Shown here piece by piece: positions 48,829 to 59,170 of a stretch of 64,000 nt of DNA. The DNA is taken from assembly GCA_963169105.1 (NCBI GenBank), contig OY720639.1:119123117-119187116 (forward strand), given 5' to 3'. Below the pieces are notes generated by a model. It was not told the DNA's origin and searched no databases. It saw only the letters and a program-made list of their open reading frames with translations. The position numbers and the translations under genes were made by a program. Numbering within the stretch: position 1 is the first letter of the stretch; each line of letters opens with the position of its first letter. The DNA is from Ceriagrion tenellum (lineage: Eukaryota > Arthropoda > Insecta > Odonata > Coenagrionidae).

Positions 48829-49775
48829 AACAAGTAGTATTGGTAGGGCATTTTCACAGTAGCCACTCTTAATTACTAAGCTGTAATAAAGACATAATAT
48901 CCGCTCATTTCCTGTATACAGGTTAGGTGCTTTTTTTATTAGCTCACCCCTTAAATTTAGATATAAATACAGCAAGAAACCAGCGAGTAGGATTTACTAT
49001 GAATTTACTCATTGAAAAGAAGATACACCTATTTTCTGTACTTTGGAAAGAAGACTTCGCTACTTTCTGTACCTATTCACCGGCTCTTCTCGCTGAAATG
49101 GAGATTCCAGATAATTATCATCTTGGCTTAGCAATCCCTCTCTTATTTCATTTATGGTCATTTATTTCATGCTTACATTGTCAAAGACATAATTAATACT
49201 CGTCTTCAAGACAGATTACACCTGGACTGGAGAAAGACCGTCTTGAATATGGGTACATCTATCGTTTACACAAAGTAAGTTCCTATAATATTTGCATAGG
49301 TAATATATGAATAGAATTAGTGAAAGACTGCGCTGCCCAAAGAGAGCAAAGAAGTTGTTCATATGAGTAAATTTTAACTGCGAGGAGTGAATTGGCAATC
49401 ATATTGCTTGGAGTACGGTTTCATTGTTTTCCAAAATATTTCAACAACCTTCCAACTGCCAATTTTTACCGCGCTGCAGAATGAAACGGCTCTTAATAAT
49501 CTTTTTCTATCATTTTTAGCCATTATCTCAATTGCATCCGTTGTATTTAATCAGTGGTGGAGCTCTATCTGTTCTTTTCATTCATTACTGAACCGTTAAC
49601 AGTCGTTTTGAGCTTGTTACGTGTTTCCAATATCAGACATGATGTAATATCGGGGCCCTCATTCCACGCCAGGTATCTTCGTGTGGGCTGATCGAAATGA
49701 GCGTGCTTTCTGAGAATATTTTAGGATGCGACCTTGGCGTTACTCGCACGACAGTTGGCTTTCAATATTCATTCT

Positions 49776-49795
49776 TTCTCTCTCTCTCTCTCTCT
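49776..49795. repeat. (CT)n microsatellite
   Basis: A short pyrimidine dinucleotide run of 20 bp within a pyrimidine-rich stretch. Confidence 0.9.
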
Positions 49796-50580
49796 GGCCT
49801 CCCACGCCTTATTTTCGCGACGGTGAATTTCTTCTCTTTCATTGCCATTTCATGAATTTCTTCTGTTCCGCGATTCTCTACTCACTGAATTGGGAACAAA
49901 AATGTATTCCAATTTTTTTTTTCAATTTTCCCCAAGCTCATTTTGAAGTCATATCCCTCCGTATCAATAACTTCATCTTCCTTCGTTTAGTCCATTCACA
50001 AATATCTTAGCCCAGATACATTCTTTCAATTCATACACTGCCCCTTTTGGAACATTTCACGCATCATTAGGTTTTCACTCTTAGAGGGATCTATGATATA
50101 TATATTACCGAATATTTACAATATAGTAAGTTAATTTATCGAAGATACAAAAATGCGGGACAAAGAATCTAAAAATTATCCAATTATTGTGGATCTGCTT
50201 GGATTGCCTCGTCTCTAACACAATGCGGTGACTGGGATGTCCACAGTGGTGCATTAACCTTGACCCGTCCAAAAGTATTTTATAGATAAGTTTTTCACAC
50301 TCTCTACTTAGAAATCAAACCAAGAGCGTTTGTCAACACTCTCAAATTGTTCAAGGTCTCGCTATTATTCTCATGCAGCAGTTTGATTATTATACAATCA
50401 GTAGAGTCGTAGATATTGAGTGTGACGTTAATGTCATAATGAGCCGATGTGCTGTCTTTATGCGAGGATGCCGTTAAATTGGCATTGATATACTTTAAAA
50501 GTATACCGTGACTTTTCTATCAATGTTTAATTCATTACACTTATTACTGTATAATGATAATGGCCTTATTACTAAATATG

Positions 50581-50978
50581 CTTGGGTGATAATTGAATGT
50601 GGATTAGATGCTCCAGTAATGGACATATATGTAAGTAGTGTGCTTCGTTGGTTTGGCCATGTTGAGAGAATGGATGAGAGTCGAATAACGAAACAGATAT
50701 ATATGAGTGAAATGGATGGTGCGAGAGGGAGAAGTAGGCCGAGAAAGTTGTGGTTGCGGAAGTTATTAGGAGGAGGAATGTTAGGAGTCTTAAAAACAGG
50801 AGGACGTGTATAAAGCAGTGTATGGGGGTAAATGAGGCAAATGAGTTTTGCAAGAATAGTTCAGTATAGAGGAAGTTGTTGAAGCAGAGTTAGGTGTACA
50901 AATAGTATTTGTGAGTGAAACTTTGTGCCTGTGCCTACCCCGGAAGGGAATGGCGTGATTGATATTCATGTATGTATG
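50581..50978 (+). mobile_element. 5'-truncated RTE-like LINE tail, copy L1
   Basis: The plus strand encodes VLRWFGHVERMDESRITKQI, then SEMDGARGRSRPRKLW. After a one-base shift the frame continues RRRNVRSLKNRRTCIKQCMG and VNEANEFCKNSSV, a stop, RKLLKQS and a final stop. This is the C-terminal tail of an RTE/CR1-like ORF2. The 3' UTR ends ACCCCGGAAGGGAATGGCGT, then a short TATG repeat tail. Both sides carry TACTAAATATG (50570-50580 and 50979-50989), a perfect 11-bp target duplication that fixes the ends. Frameshift and stop make it dead on arrival or soon after. A second copy of the same family is at 55.9-56.6 kb. Confidence 0.92.
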
Positions 50979-51230
50979 TACTAAATATGTTTGCACATGG
51001 AAATTTAAAAGATTGTCAAACGTCCAAAAACTGCTACCTAAAAAATGTAAGACTTTTTTGTACACATCGATAACTCTGGATACACTCTGGATGATTACTA
51101 CAGAAAGAAATGTTCTTTACCTGATATGAACAAAAAAATGTTACCTTTCCCAATATTTTTCCCGCAAGATGAACTTGAAACTACAGTAAATGAAAGAAAA
51201 TTCGGTCCAACTTTTTGAAGTTCCGTGTTG

Positions 51231-51453
51231 ATTAGTAAAATAACTTTTACACTTCAATGATCAGTTCACAGGTCAATAATTTAATGCACAACCCGGATTT
51301 TTATGCCAGGCATCATCGTCAGATGCTCATTGACAAGGTATTGTGAAGGTTAAGTGAGCAGCTAAAGATGATGCTAGGCATTGAAATTTGGATTGTGCCA
51401 TCAATTATTGACCTATGAACTGACAGGTGGAGTGTAAAAGTTATTTTTACTAA
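51231..51453. mobile_element. Foldback element F3 (~223 bp)
   Basis: Long imperfect inverted repeat: left arm 51231-51320, right arm 51367-51453, roughly 80 percent complementary, spacer about 46 nt. Outer ends are ATTAGTAAAA and TTTTACTAAT. Each arm contains the stem-loop motif in outward-facing copies: minus strand CTGACGATGATGCCTGGCAT then AAAAATC (51322-51297), and plus strand CTAAAGATGATGCTAGGCAT then TGAAATT (51362-51388). Both continue with a TTGTGC-type segment. It is non-coding. Confidence 0.85.
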
Positions 51454-52470
51454 TTGCAATTACGGGATATTAAATGCGGCCAGGGAAGAAACACGGGGAA
51501 AATATTATTTTTCTATCAAATATAAATGCCATGTTCATGGAAAAAGTTGTAAATTAGAAGCTTAATCAACCATGAAATTGATAAAACATTAAATTAATTA
51601 ATCCTACCTCCTTATTTCTTGAGTTGTCAGCCAGCTTCTTATGCAAAACGTGGGAATTACATGGAAATGGCGCAGCAGTCGTATGTATAGCTTCCAAAGT
51701 GTTCAGTAAAGATGTATTTGTGATATAACCTGCATGTTTTTAACGTTATTCTGGTTTTCAATAGCCAACGCACGTCATCAGTGAATGCGGGATTTTTTAA
51801 ACCAGTTGCACAAAAAGTTGGAATTTGGTATTTCTTTTGAGTTGCACGGACGCTGTGGAACCGCCTCTGTTGACTCATCTCCCTTTTACTCCATGAAAGG
51901 AATGACTGAAAATATTGGTAAAATTAATTTATGTATCTAGAAATCTCTAAGTTTAATTTGGGATCGATTAACCGCATTATTGGCGCGGTATTTCTGGTTA
52001 TAATCGTTAATTTCCTGATTGCTGATTATCATCATCAATGGTTAACTACAATACAGAAGTACTAAATTTCGTAAAATTTAAGAGTCAGGATATCAATCAA
52101 GAGTCAATATTCATGATACGACTAAAAACACATAATAAAGGTTACGCATCTTTTAAGCAAAACTCGTAATATCTGGCCGATTAACCGCTTATTAATTTTT
52201 AACCAATTTTTTAATAAATTTTTAAGATTGCATCAAATGAAACGTAAACGTAAAATATGAAGCCAAGCTCAAAATACGGCTGTACTACATGAGCCAATCA
52301 ACATATTATTTTTCTTCGGATTTGATAAATTGCCACATTTCATTAAAACCCATGATGTATTGAATTCTGGAAAAGAATAAATTTATAATGTTTAAAAAAT
52401 CTGATTGATTTTTTGCCTTCCAATATTTTTGATTTATTCTGATTTAATTAGCAGGCCTAGAACTGCCTTA
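51454..52470. other. No supported feature
   Basis: AT-rich sequence; a 73-codon minus frame (51657-51878) has no domain. Confidence 0.45.
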
Positions 52471-53094
52471 AGGTAGTCCGAGCGAGATAGTTCCCTAGTC
52501 ATAATAGAGACCATATTCGTATTATACGTTTTAATTTTCCTAGCTGTAGGACGAATCAGTTAAATATTGCATTATTAATGGTGTAATGATATAATTTTAC
52601 ATGACAGAAATTGTAAGTAATCAAATGAAAATATCTAAATAGTCTTCAACTTGACTCATTTTTTTCACGCGGCACGTTTGAAACTCAATCAAAACGTAAG
52701 GTTTACCGAGATCCCGAAGAATTTACTGCGATGACAATATGATTAATTTTAAAAAATTGTTGAAAAAATACACGAACTACACTGTTGATTTTTTGACGAG
52801 ATGTAAGTATTAGAATAAATCTTTAGAATAAATCTTTAGAATAAATCTTTAGAATAAATCTCTTTTTTTAAATAAGGCCTCTCTGGAGTGCATACGCGTA
52901 CCATTTCCCATGTAAAAGGGCTGGTATTTTGTAGCAAATATCTCGGAAAGTAATGTGAAAAGTTTTGAATTTTTGAATTGTTGGTTGAATTTGGGTTGAA
53001 GTTTTGGTGTCTTTAGCTGGTTAAGATATTTTTCTTTAAAATGAGACCAAATTCATTGAATTCTAAGTAAAATGATATTTCGCTCAAACTGCCT
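52471..53094 (+). mobile_element. MITE family M1, copy D (~624 bp)
   Basis: It starts AGGTAGTCCGAGCGAGATAG and ends ATTTCGCTCAAACTGCCT, with TTA immediately outside on the left and TAA on the right; CCTTAAGG-like text at both ends makes the TA target clear. It is the longest copy because of internal expansions: four tandem 13-bp units at 52810-52861 and a TTTGAATT-type duplication near 52966-52995. Interior blocks match copies B and C. Confidence 0.93.
52810..52861. repeat. 13-bp tandem repeat, 4 copies
   Basis: TTAGAATAAATCT four times without mismatch, inside MITE copy D and absent from copies A-C, so it arose after the copies separated. Confidence 0.97.
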
Positions 53095-53099
53095 TAAAT

Positions 53100-53570
53100 A
53101 CATGCGCTGTGGCACACTCGGTCACGAGACAACCTAGTTGTTTTCCCTTGCTGTCCAATCCATGTGGAATCCCTCCACGCTCCCAGCGTGAAAGACCCTT
53201 TCCCTCCAAATACAAAGGATCTCCGAGTCCGCTCCCACTTCCTCCTCCAACCCTCCTCTTTCCACCCCCGCGGCCCATCCTACCGGACTGGCCGTATCCA
53301 TGGCGACTGCTACATATCATCATCTCTAGCGTGAAACATCCAGACTCCGTTGCTATGTTCCTCCCCGCCCCTCCCCCCTCACTCACTCTGCCTTTCCCGC
53401 TGCCTATGGCTGCGAGAGTTTTTCTTCCGGAGCATTTCTTGGGAAGGCGAAGCGGTCTCCGTTATGTGTGCCCCCAAGCGTCAAGTGCTTCCTCCACTCT
53501 TGTAACTTTCGACTGTCGGATCCCATTTTTGTTATTCGGTCCCTTTCTTTTTTTTGGCAAATTCTCTGAT
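53100..53570. other. GC-rich patch next to MITE copy D
   Basis: GC-rich, with C-runs on the plus strand. The 181-codon plus frame (53109-53654) is Pro/Leu/Ser-rich low complexity and overlaps a 100-codon Gly-rich antisense frame (53084-53386) whose 3' end lies in MITE copy D. Mutual overlap and lack of domains argue against a gene. Confidence 0.4.
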
Positions 53571-53689
53571 TCGGGGCTCCCTTGGAGAGATTCTTGCTAC
53601 AAAATTTGTTTTCTGACCGCTGTGACTTTCATCATTGCCAATGCATGCTGGTAGATTACCAGCTGGTGAGTCTAATTCTGAAGTCAGTG

Positions 53690-53790
53690 GTAATTCAATG
53701 CGGTGGCCTGTGGCATTGGAGTGAAGACATTGTGTGCCAATTCAATGGACGCGGGTCCGAATCCCACCTGAGTATACAAAGGGCATTTAC
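53690..53790 (+). mobile_element. tRNA-like unit (SINE head), divergent
   Basis: A-box-like TGTGGCATTGGAGTGAAG, then an anticodon-arm-like CATTG..CAATG stem, and a B-box-like GGGTCCGAATCCCACC. The total span fits a tRNA. The head differs from the 5.9/63.0 kb family and the body is not recognisably shared, so it is a separate SINE or a lone tRNA relic. Confidence 0.5.
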
Positions 53791-53799
53791 GCGTTGGTT

Positions 53800-55118
53800 T
53801 TTATGGAAATAAGTGGTATCTAGCGTGAGCTGTTGCCTTTTAAGAAATTTTCGCTAAAATAAATGTGGTTTGAATTTTCTAGTTTCCAAATTGGTGATTT
53901 ACTGATATCTGCCCGACAAATTTATCGATAATCATAGTAATCGCAAGCCATGACGAGTACTACACAGGTTAATTGTGATCAACATGAAGGACGGAAATAT
54001 ATGTCTTCCATTGGTGTTTAATGAACGAATATAATCAATTTAAAATCAATTATTACTGCGCCACTTCGGAATTCTAAAGAATGGATGCAAAAATCTTTGA
54101 CCATATACCGGTGCCTCACTGCTCATCGTATAGGGTATCAGTAGAGTCACCAGCTGACCTATCGGATTTCGATATAAGGGGCTTAATAATAGAAGTGTAG
54201 GGCTAATATTTGTCTGTAAAGTTGATACTTATGGTATCGGAAGGAAAATTTGCATTCCTCTTAAATTAGACCATTTCCAATGGGACATAACTTGATGACG
54301 GGAAGCGATACAAAACCCAATTAACGCGTGTGTCAGCCAGAGATATTTTATTTTCGAATTCAGTAATTTTTCTAGAATTTAGGTTCCTTATATTTTTTGT
54401 TGTAGTGATAAACGAGGAGGATATAGAAATACTCTTTCCTCAGTCGGCAGCGCCGTTTTCGTTACCATCCATATCTTTTCTTCGGTTAAGGTGGAGTTTT
54501 TTCTCGCGGAAAAATCTACACATTGCGTGATCGTGTTCAGGGTCAGTATTATTTGAGTCCATTATGGAGGCCCCACCTCAGCTGTGTTAGTTAAAACAAA
54601 TAATAAGTTATTATTTTTTAAACTTAGCCGAGAAAATCCTGCCTATGTTTATGAATATGCGTCATCTACTTCAAATCATAATCAAGCTACAAATAATGCA
54701 GATTTTTCCACTAATATACTTTTGTTGAGCACTGTCTAATTGCCACAGGAGCCGATTTCAGCACCTTTCTTTGAAATTATCACATTTTGACTTGATCACC
54801 AAAACAATGAGCAAATTACCAAAAATTCAGATTCTTCGCCCTCTCTTTTTTGCCAATAATATAAAAAACTAATATTTTTTCGTTCAATTCCCCTATAACT
54901 TATCAATTTTTATAGTTTTCCATGGAAATGGCTGGTAAAAATATCCCCTTGTTCCTCCCATTTTTGTATTATACACCGTGTAATTTAAGTTCGATTAGCG
55001 AGAGAAACAGCATGGAAAGGCAATATTTTGTAGTTAATGTCAGATAGAGGGCGTTTCGAATCCGTATTGAAATAAACTTTGCACTTTTCCACAGTTATTT
55101 ATTTTAATCGTGCAACGC
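53800..55118. other. No supported feature
   Basis: AT-rich sequence; only short frames and no repeat noted. Confidence 0.45.
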
Positions 55119-55143
55119 GTTTCGCAGCTTGCTGCATCTTCAG
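55119..55143 (-). other. Hammerhead-like stem-loop motif
   Basis: The minus strand reads CTGAAGA, TGCAG, loop CAA(G), CTGCG, AAAC, then GCGTTGCAC. The 5-bp stem includes one G-T wobble. It is followed by AT-rich text in which TTAAAAT can pair with ATTTTAA just upstream of CTGAAGA, forming a possible outer helix with an internal loop. The layout resembles the hammerhead core CUGANGA/GAAA found in Penelope-like retroelements but has one extra base at the stem. No coding part of such an element is visible nearby. Confidence 0.45.
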
Positions 55144-55911
55144 TTAAAATTGTTTACCTAAAATTTATTTCTTGTTTCGATGGTAACCTCATGCTAAGAA
55201 GGGAGTTTGGAGAACGAACTACTTTTTGGGAGGGAAGGTAGGGGAACATAGATTATGGGCTTGTAAGGAGGGAAATTATGTTGGAAAGGAGTGAGGAAGG
55301 GTGCGGAAAAAATAGATCATTGCAATGGTTCCTTGTCTGTCTGATAATTCCAATCAGTTCCAAAGCGAAGACAGCGTTTGTTGAAATGCGCATAGTGTAT
55401 AAATTGTCATGTCTCTAACACATTGACACAATTGTAGTTTTATTAATACATCACATGGTACAAAAATTTAACTTTATGTCTTAAACGGATGGGCAATAGC
55501 ACATGCCAGTTTCACCATTGGTGCTGTTTCTTCCCCTGGATCATCATAAGTCTGGAGTTATCGTGCGAGGAAATGTATGTGACATTGCGTAATGTTGCTG
55601 AGAAAATCTCTGAGTTCCAAGAGGTATGGCCTTTAAGGGAACCATTTTGAGAGATAGATGAAACCCGGATACATTTGATTGCCTTTCCCTTCCCGAAAAA
55701 GTCATTTGGCAATATTTCTCCGGTTTAGAGGTGGCCTTCCCTTTCCTCCCAAAGACATATTTAGTGGATTCCCGTGTTTCTTTGTAAAAGGGCTAGCTTC
55801 TGTAGGACGTGATGATCTCCCATATTAAACATTTTTTGTCAAACAATTAGTATAATGTAACGAGTCAACAATCCTGAAGATGCATTAATAGCTGGAGACA
55901 TTCTTGATATT

Positions 55912-56646
55912 GTTACATGCATACCAATCACGCCATTCCCTTCCGGGGTAGGTACAGTCACAGGCTTTCACTCACAAACACACATTTGTACACCTAACTA
56001 TGCTTCAAAAATTTCCTCCATACTGACCTATCCTTGCAAACCTCTTTTGCTTTATTTACCCCCATACACTGCTTCATACACGCCCTCCTGTTTTTAAGAC
56101 TCCTAATATTCCTCCTCCTAAGGATCTCCTCAACCACATTCAACCACAACTTTCTCGGCCAACCTCTACCCCTCGCACCATTCATTTCACTCTTATATAT
56201 CTGTTTCATTTTTCGACTCTCATCCATTCTCTCAACATGGCAAAACCAACCAAAGCACACTTCTTTCATATATGTCCATTACTGGAGTCTCTAACCCACA
56301 TTCATTTATTACCCACTCATTCCCGACCCTATCCATCCTACTTTGGCCGCAAACACTCCGCAGATAACTCATACCTACGGCGTTTAGTCTTCTCTTATGT
56401 CATTCCTGACATACCCATGCCATACAACAAAGTGGGGAGAAGTACACTTTTGTACACGGCGAATTTCGCTTCCTTAGACAGGCACTCATTCCTTGTTATG
56501 CTCCACATGCTACCTACCACTTTCCTCCTAGCATTTGCATGTCTCTTTATCTCCTCATATATCCGTCCATCTTTCGTAAACATCTTATAAATCATCCACT
56601 CATTCAATTACTTCACCATTTGCCCTCATCATACAGTTATTCTCCC
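55912..56646 (-). mobile_element. 5'-truncated RTE-like LINE tail, copy L2
   Basis: The longer relative of copy L1, on the minus strand. The frame at 56607-56395 encodes GRIYEEIKRHANARRKV, NECLSKEAKFAVYKSVLLP and TLLYGM (family: LLYGCETW). A shifted frame holds NEWVINECGLETPVMDIYER, and 56269-55994 encodes HVERMDESRKMKQIYKSEMN, GARGRGWPRKLW and SVWRKFLKHS with a stop. The 3' UTR has ACCCCGGAAGGGAATGGCGT, identical to L1. CATTCTTGATATT flanks both ends (55899-55911 and 56647-56659), a perfect 13-bp target duplication. Frameshifts near 56270-56400 disable it. Plus-strand frames here are shadows. Confidence 0.93.
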
Positions 56647-56659
56647 CATTCTTGATATT

Positions 56660-57330
56660 ATTAGTTTGGCATAACCGAAAAATAAAAATTTTACATTGAA
56701 TTTACTCTTTCTCTGATGTTCATTCAACTGTTTAATTATTTTTATTATGATGTAAAAAGAAAAGCGTCTTATTAGCATACACGCACACAGATAGAAAACT
56801 CTTTTTCACTTGGAATCGGCCATCTTTACACCTTCACATCTCCATTGTGTTGTTTGATTTTATGTGTTCCTATCCACTTCATTTCTACATTTCTGTCTGA
56901 ATATTTATGCATGTACATTGTGACGGACCTGCTCCATTACAACCCTCCCTACTCTACTGACGCGTGACCGGCAAGCTTTCCGTTCCCCTAAAACAAATGG
57001 GAAAGAATCTGAATGCACCTGACATGAGCGCCGTACCAAACAGCAGACTACCGGTCCACCTACATCCAGTTGAGCGAGGATTGAGCTTACCTGCAGGGGA
57101 TGAATTGGACGGCACGGGAAAGTACTTGCAGGCGAAATGGCAATCGTTGGCTTGCGCGGCGGGTTCAGAACAAAGGAGAGAAACAACCACATACGTTTTA
57201 CAAAGAAAGTTGGCATTTATTGACCCGCTTAATCGATTCATTCACAAAATGACATGAAAATATGTGAAATGCCTAAACCTAGTGAGGAATGGGAATGATT
57301 GGCAGATGACACACAAATGAAATCCATAAA
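56660..57330. other. Unassigned; overlapping frames at 56.9-57.26 kb
   Basis: 56905-57260 is less AT-rich and opens frames on both strands (+ 56964-57257; - 56905-57216 and 56954-57241) with no domain. It ends with AT-rich text containing TTTATT, which could be an antisense polyadenylation signal of a retroelement terminus, but there is no second copy here to confirm that. Confidence 0.3.
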
Positions 57331-57342
57331 GCAAGACTTAAT

Positions 57343-58033
57343 CCTCTTCCTCTCCTCAACCGTTGGATTGGTGGGCATCATTTTGTCCTCTTAAAGGTCG
57401 TCTTTCCATCGTCAGATCAATAGCTACTATATAAGGTCTTCCATCCTTTAAATCCGTTAAGAACTCCTTTCTGGGCCTTCCCCTTTTCCTCTTTACCTCC
57501 ATCCTACCTTCAATTAAGATGGTACATCACTCCGAGTGTCTTATCAGGTGCCCTATGAGCCTTTTTTCTGCGCTCTATTATTTTCAACAGTTAACGCTTC
57601 TCCTTTATCAATTCTAGCACTTGCTCGTGGGTCAATATGCTCGTCAATTGTACTTTAAGCATCCTGCGCCAACACCACATTCCAAAGGCCTGCAGTTTCG
57701 TTTTGTCTCTCTCTAGAGAGTCCAGCTTTCTGATCCGTAGAGAACTACACTCCCAACGAAAGTTTTAATGCAATACTTTTGTAGGTCTATGCTGGCTTTT
57801 TTAGATGTTAGTAAACCTTTTTTTTAAATAAGAATGCTTTCTTGGACTGCCCTATTCTGGCTCTGATATCTTTACTGCTTTTTCCATCAGAAGATACCAC
57901 ACTACCAAGGTATGGTAAGCTTTTTATCTGGGTGAGCCCCTCTCCGTCAAGTTTTATTTCTGCCTCTTCATCTCCATTTTTTGTACATTTCATTACCCTT
58001 GTTTTCGCTTAAATGATCTTCATCTTAATAGAA
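57343..58033 (-). mobile_element. 5'-truncated LINE tail, copy L3 (different family)
   Basis: The minus strand encodes KTRVMKCTKNG (antisense to 57983-58015), DGEGLTQIKSLPYLGSVVSS, RARIGQSKKAF, then after frameshifts LQAFGMWCWRRMLKVQLTS near 57695-57640, HEQVLELIKERR, and a tail. This matches the post-RT region of RTE/CR1-like ORF2 (YLGSVIT.DG, RIxxAKxAF, FEMWCWRRMLxxSW, NEEVLxxxxExR). CAAGACTTAAT occurs at 57332-57342 and 58034-58044, a perfect 11-bp target duplication. The 3' end is (GAGGAAG)-like on the minus strand. It is a distinct family from L1/L2 and is broken by several frameshifts and stops. Confidence 0.9.
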
Positions 58034-58423
58034 CAAGACTTAATTGAACTTAGGTGAAAAACCTTGGCCAAAATTCTTAAGCACTGATGAGAGATGAGAG
58101 TGATTCCAAATGAAACAAAGATGAAAACCCCACGAAATATGGAACAACAATGATATGATGACTTTTGCGCTCTGCCTCTGAGCAACAGATTTGAAACCAG
58201 CTTCTAACAAGCACCTCGCTTGGATTCTAAATTACATCTGTGCTTGATTTGAGCGGGAGAATGGTTACTAAAATGATTGGTTGACACTGACTTTAATGAT
58301 CTGCGTTGAATCGAATCGATCACTTGCACACGCGGTTCCAGAAGATAGCACGGATGCGGGATATACATGGAGGATCAGTTGATCTTCTTGGGAAGGGAAA
58401 TGGTGAAAAATGGCAGTACTTAA

Positions 58424-58658
58424 CCTCCTCGGACCCAAGGGTACAAGAACTTTGTACCATTTGTACATCTTTACCAATGAACGTCAGGACGTGAAAGACG
58501 CCAATAGCTGGCTCAAAGCCAGTTTCCAGCACTCCCTGATATCTAGAGGACACTCTATATACCATGTCAGCCTTGTAGCTTGAAGCACACAGAGGGTCTG
58601 AATGAGAATCTTATTGGCTGTTTAGTGTGTCCTATAGGACACACGGGGTCCGAGGAGG
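58424..58658. mobile_element. piggyBac-type MITE (235 bp)
   Basis: Terminal inverted repeats of 13 bp, CCTCCTCGGACCC and its exact inverse, directly flanked by TTAA at 58420-58423 and 58659-58662, the piggyBac target signature. Next to the left repeat is GTACAA..TTGTAC (58441-58457). Next to the right repeat is a perfect 20-bp palindrome, GTGTGTCCTATAGGACACAC (58625-58644). There is no transposase; short frames across it are shadows. Confidence 0.9.
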
Positions 58659-58662
58659 TTAA

Positions 58663-59170
58663 GCTTTCGGATGTGATCCACGGCTGACACGCCGCTTTTT
58701 CTCGAGCTGATGCGCTGTCCCGATGTGGAATTGTCTGATATTGCCTCTAGCGTGGTCGCACAGAGCTTTGGCGCAGACCACTGCGTGTCCACGGGAAGCC
58801 TGGATAAATCCGACGATACTGCGATTCCACTTTGGTCCTTCCTCTTCCCCACCGGCGTCCCTTTCCGCTCCACAATAGCCTCGAGGTTTTTTTTTACCTC
58901 GCCTCCACTTTGTCGCCGCACGTGCGCTGTCGGCTAACCTCTTCTTAGGTTAGGCAAACCCAGAGAGCAGAACGGAGCTACAGAAACAGAGCTCCAGAGA
59001 CAGAGACCGAGCACCAAACTTCACCGCTCTTTATAAAGTAAGCGCAAACCCGGTCACAGACTAAAGAAAATCGAAAAAACACCATTCAACCGCTGAGAAT
59101 GTATGGTGGGAACCCTTCCGCTCGAACCCGCTTAAATTTAAAAGAAACGTCGCTTGCACGGGGTTAGCGA
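58663..59170. other. GC/CpG-rich patch
   Basis: CpG-rich, with overlapping frames on both strands (58710-58937 +, 58622-58921 -) lacking domains. GAGCTACAGAAACAGAGCTC-type text with CAGAGA repeats lies around 58974-59010. It may be part of the larger sequence into which the piggyBac MITE inserted. Confidence 0.35.

Noticed and set aside
53109..53654. 181-codon plus-strand ORF, longest in the window
   Set aside because: Pro/Leu/Ser low-complexity translation of a C-rich strand with an overlapping antisense frame; no domain.
56034..56590. Plus-strand ORFs of 86 and 117 codons
   Set aside because: Antisense to LINE copy L2.
56922..57260. Possible LTR starting TGTGACGG
   Set aside because: No second copy, no primer-binding site or polypurine tract, and no LTR-element coding sequence in the window.
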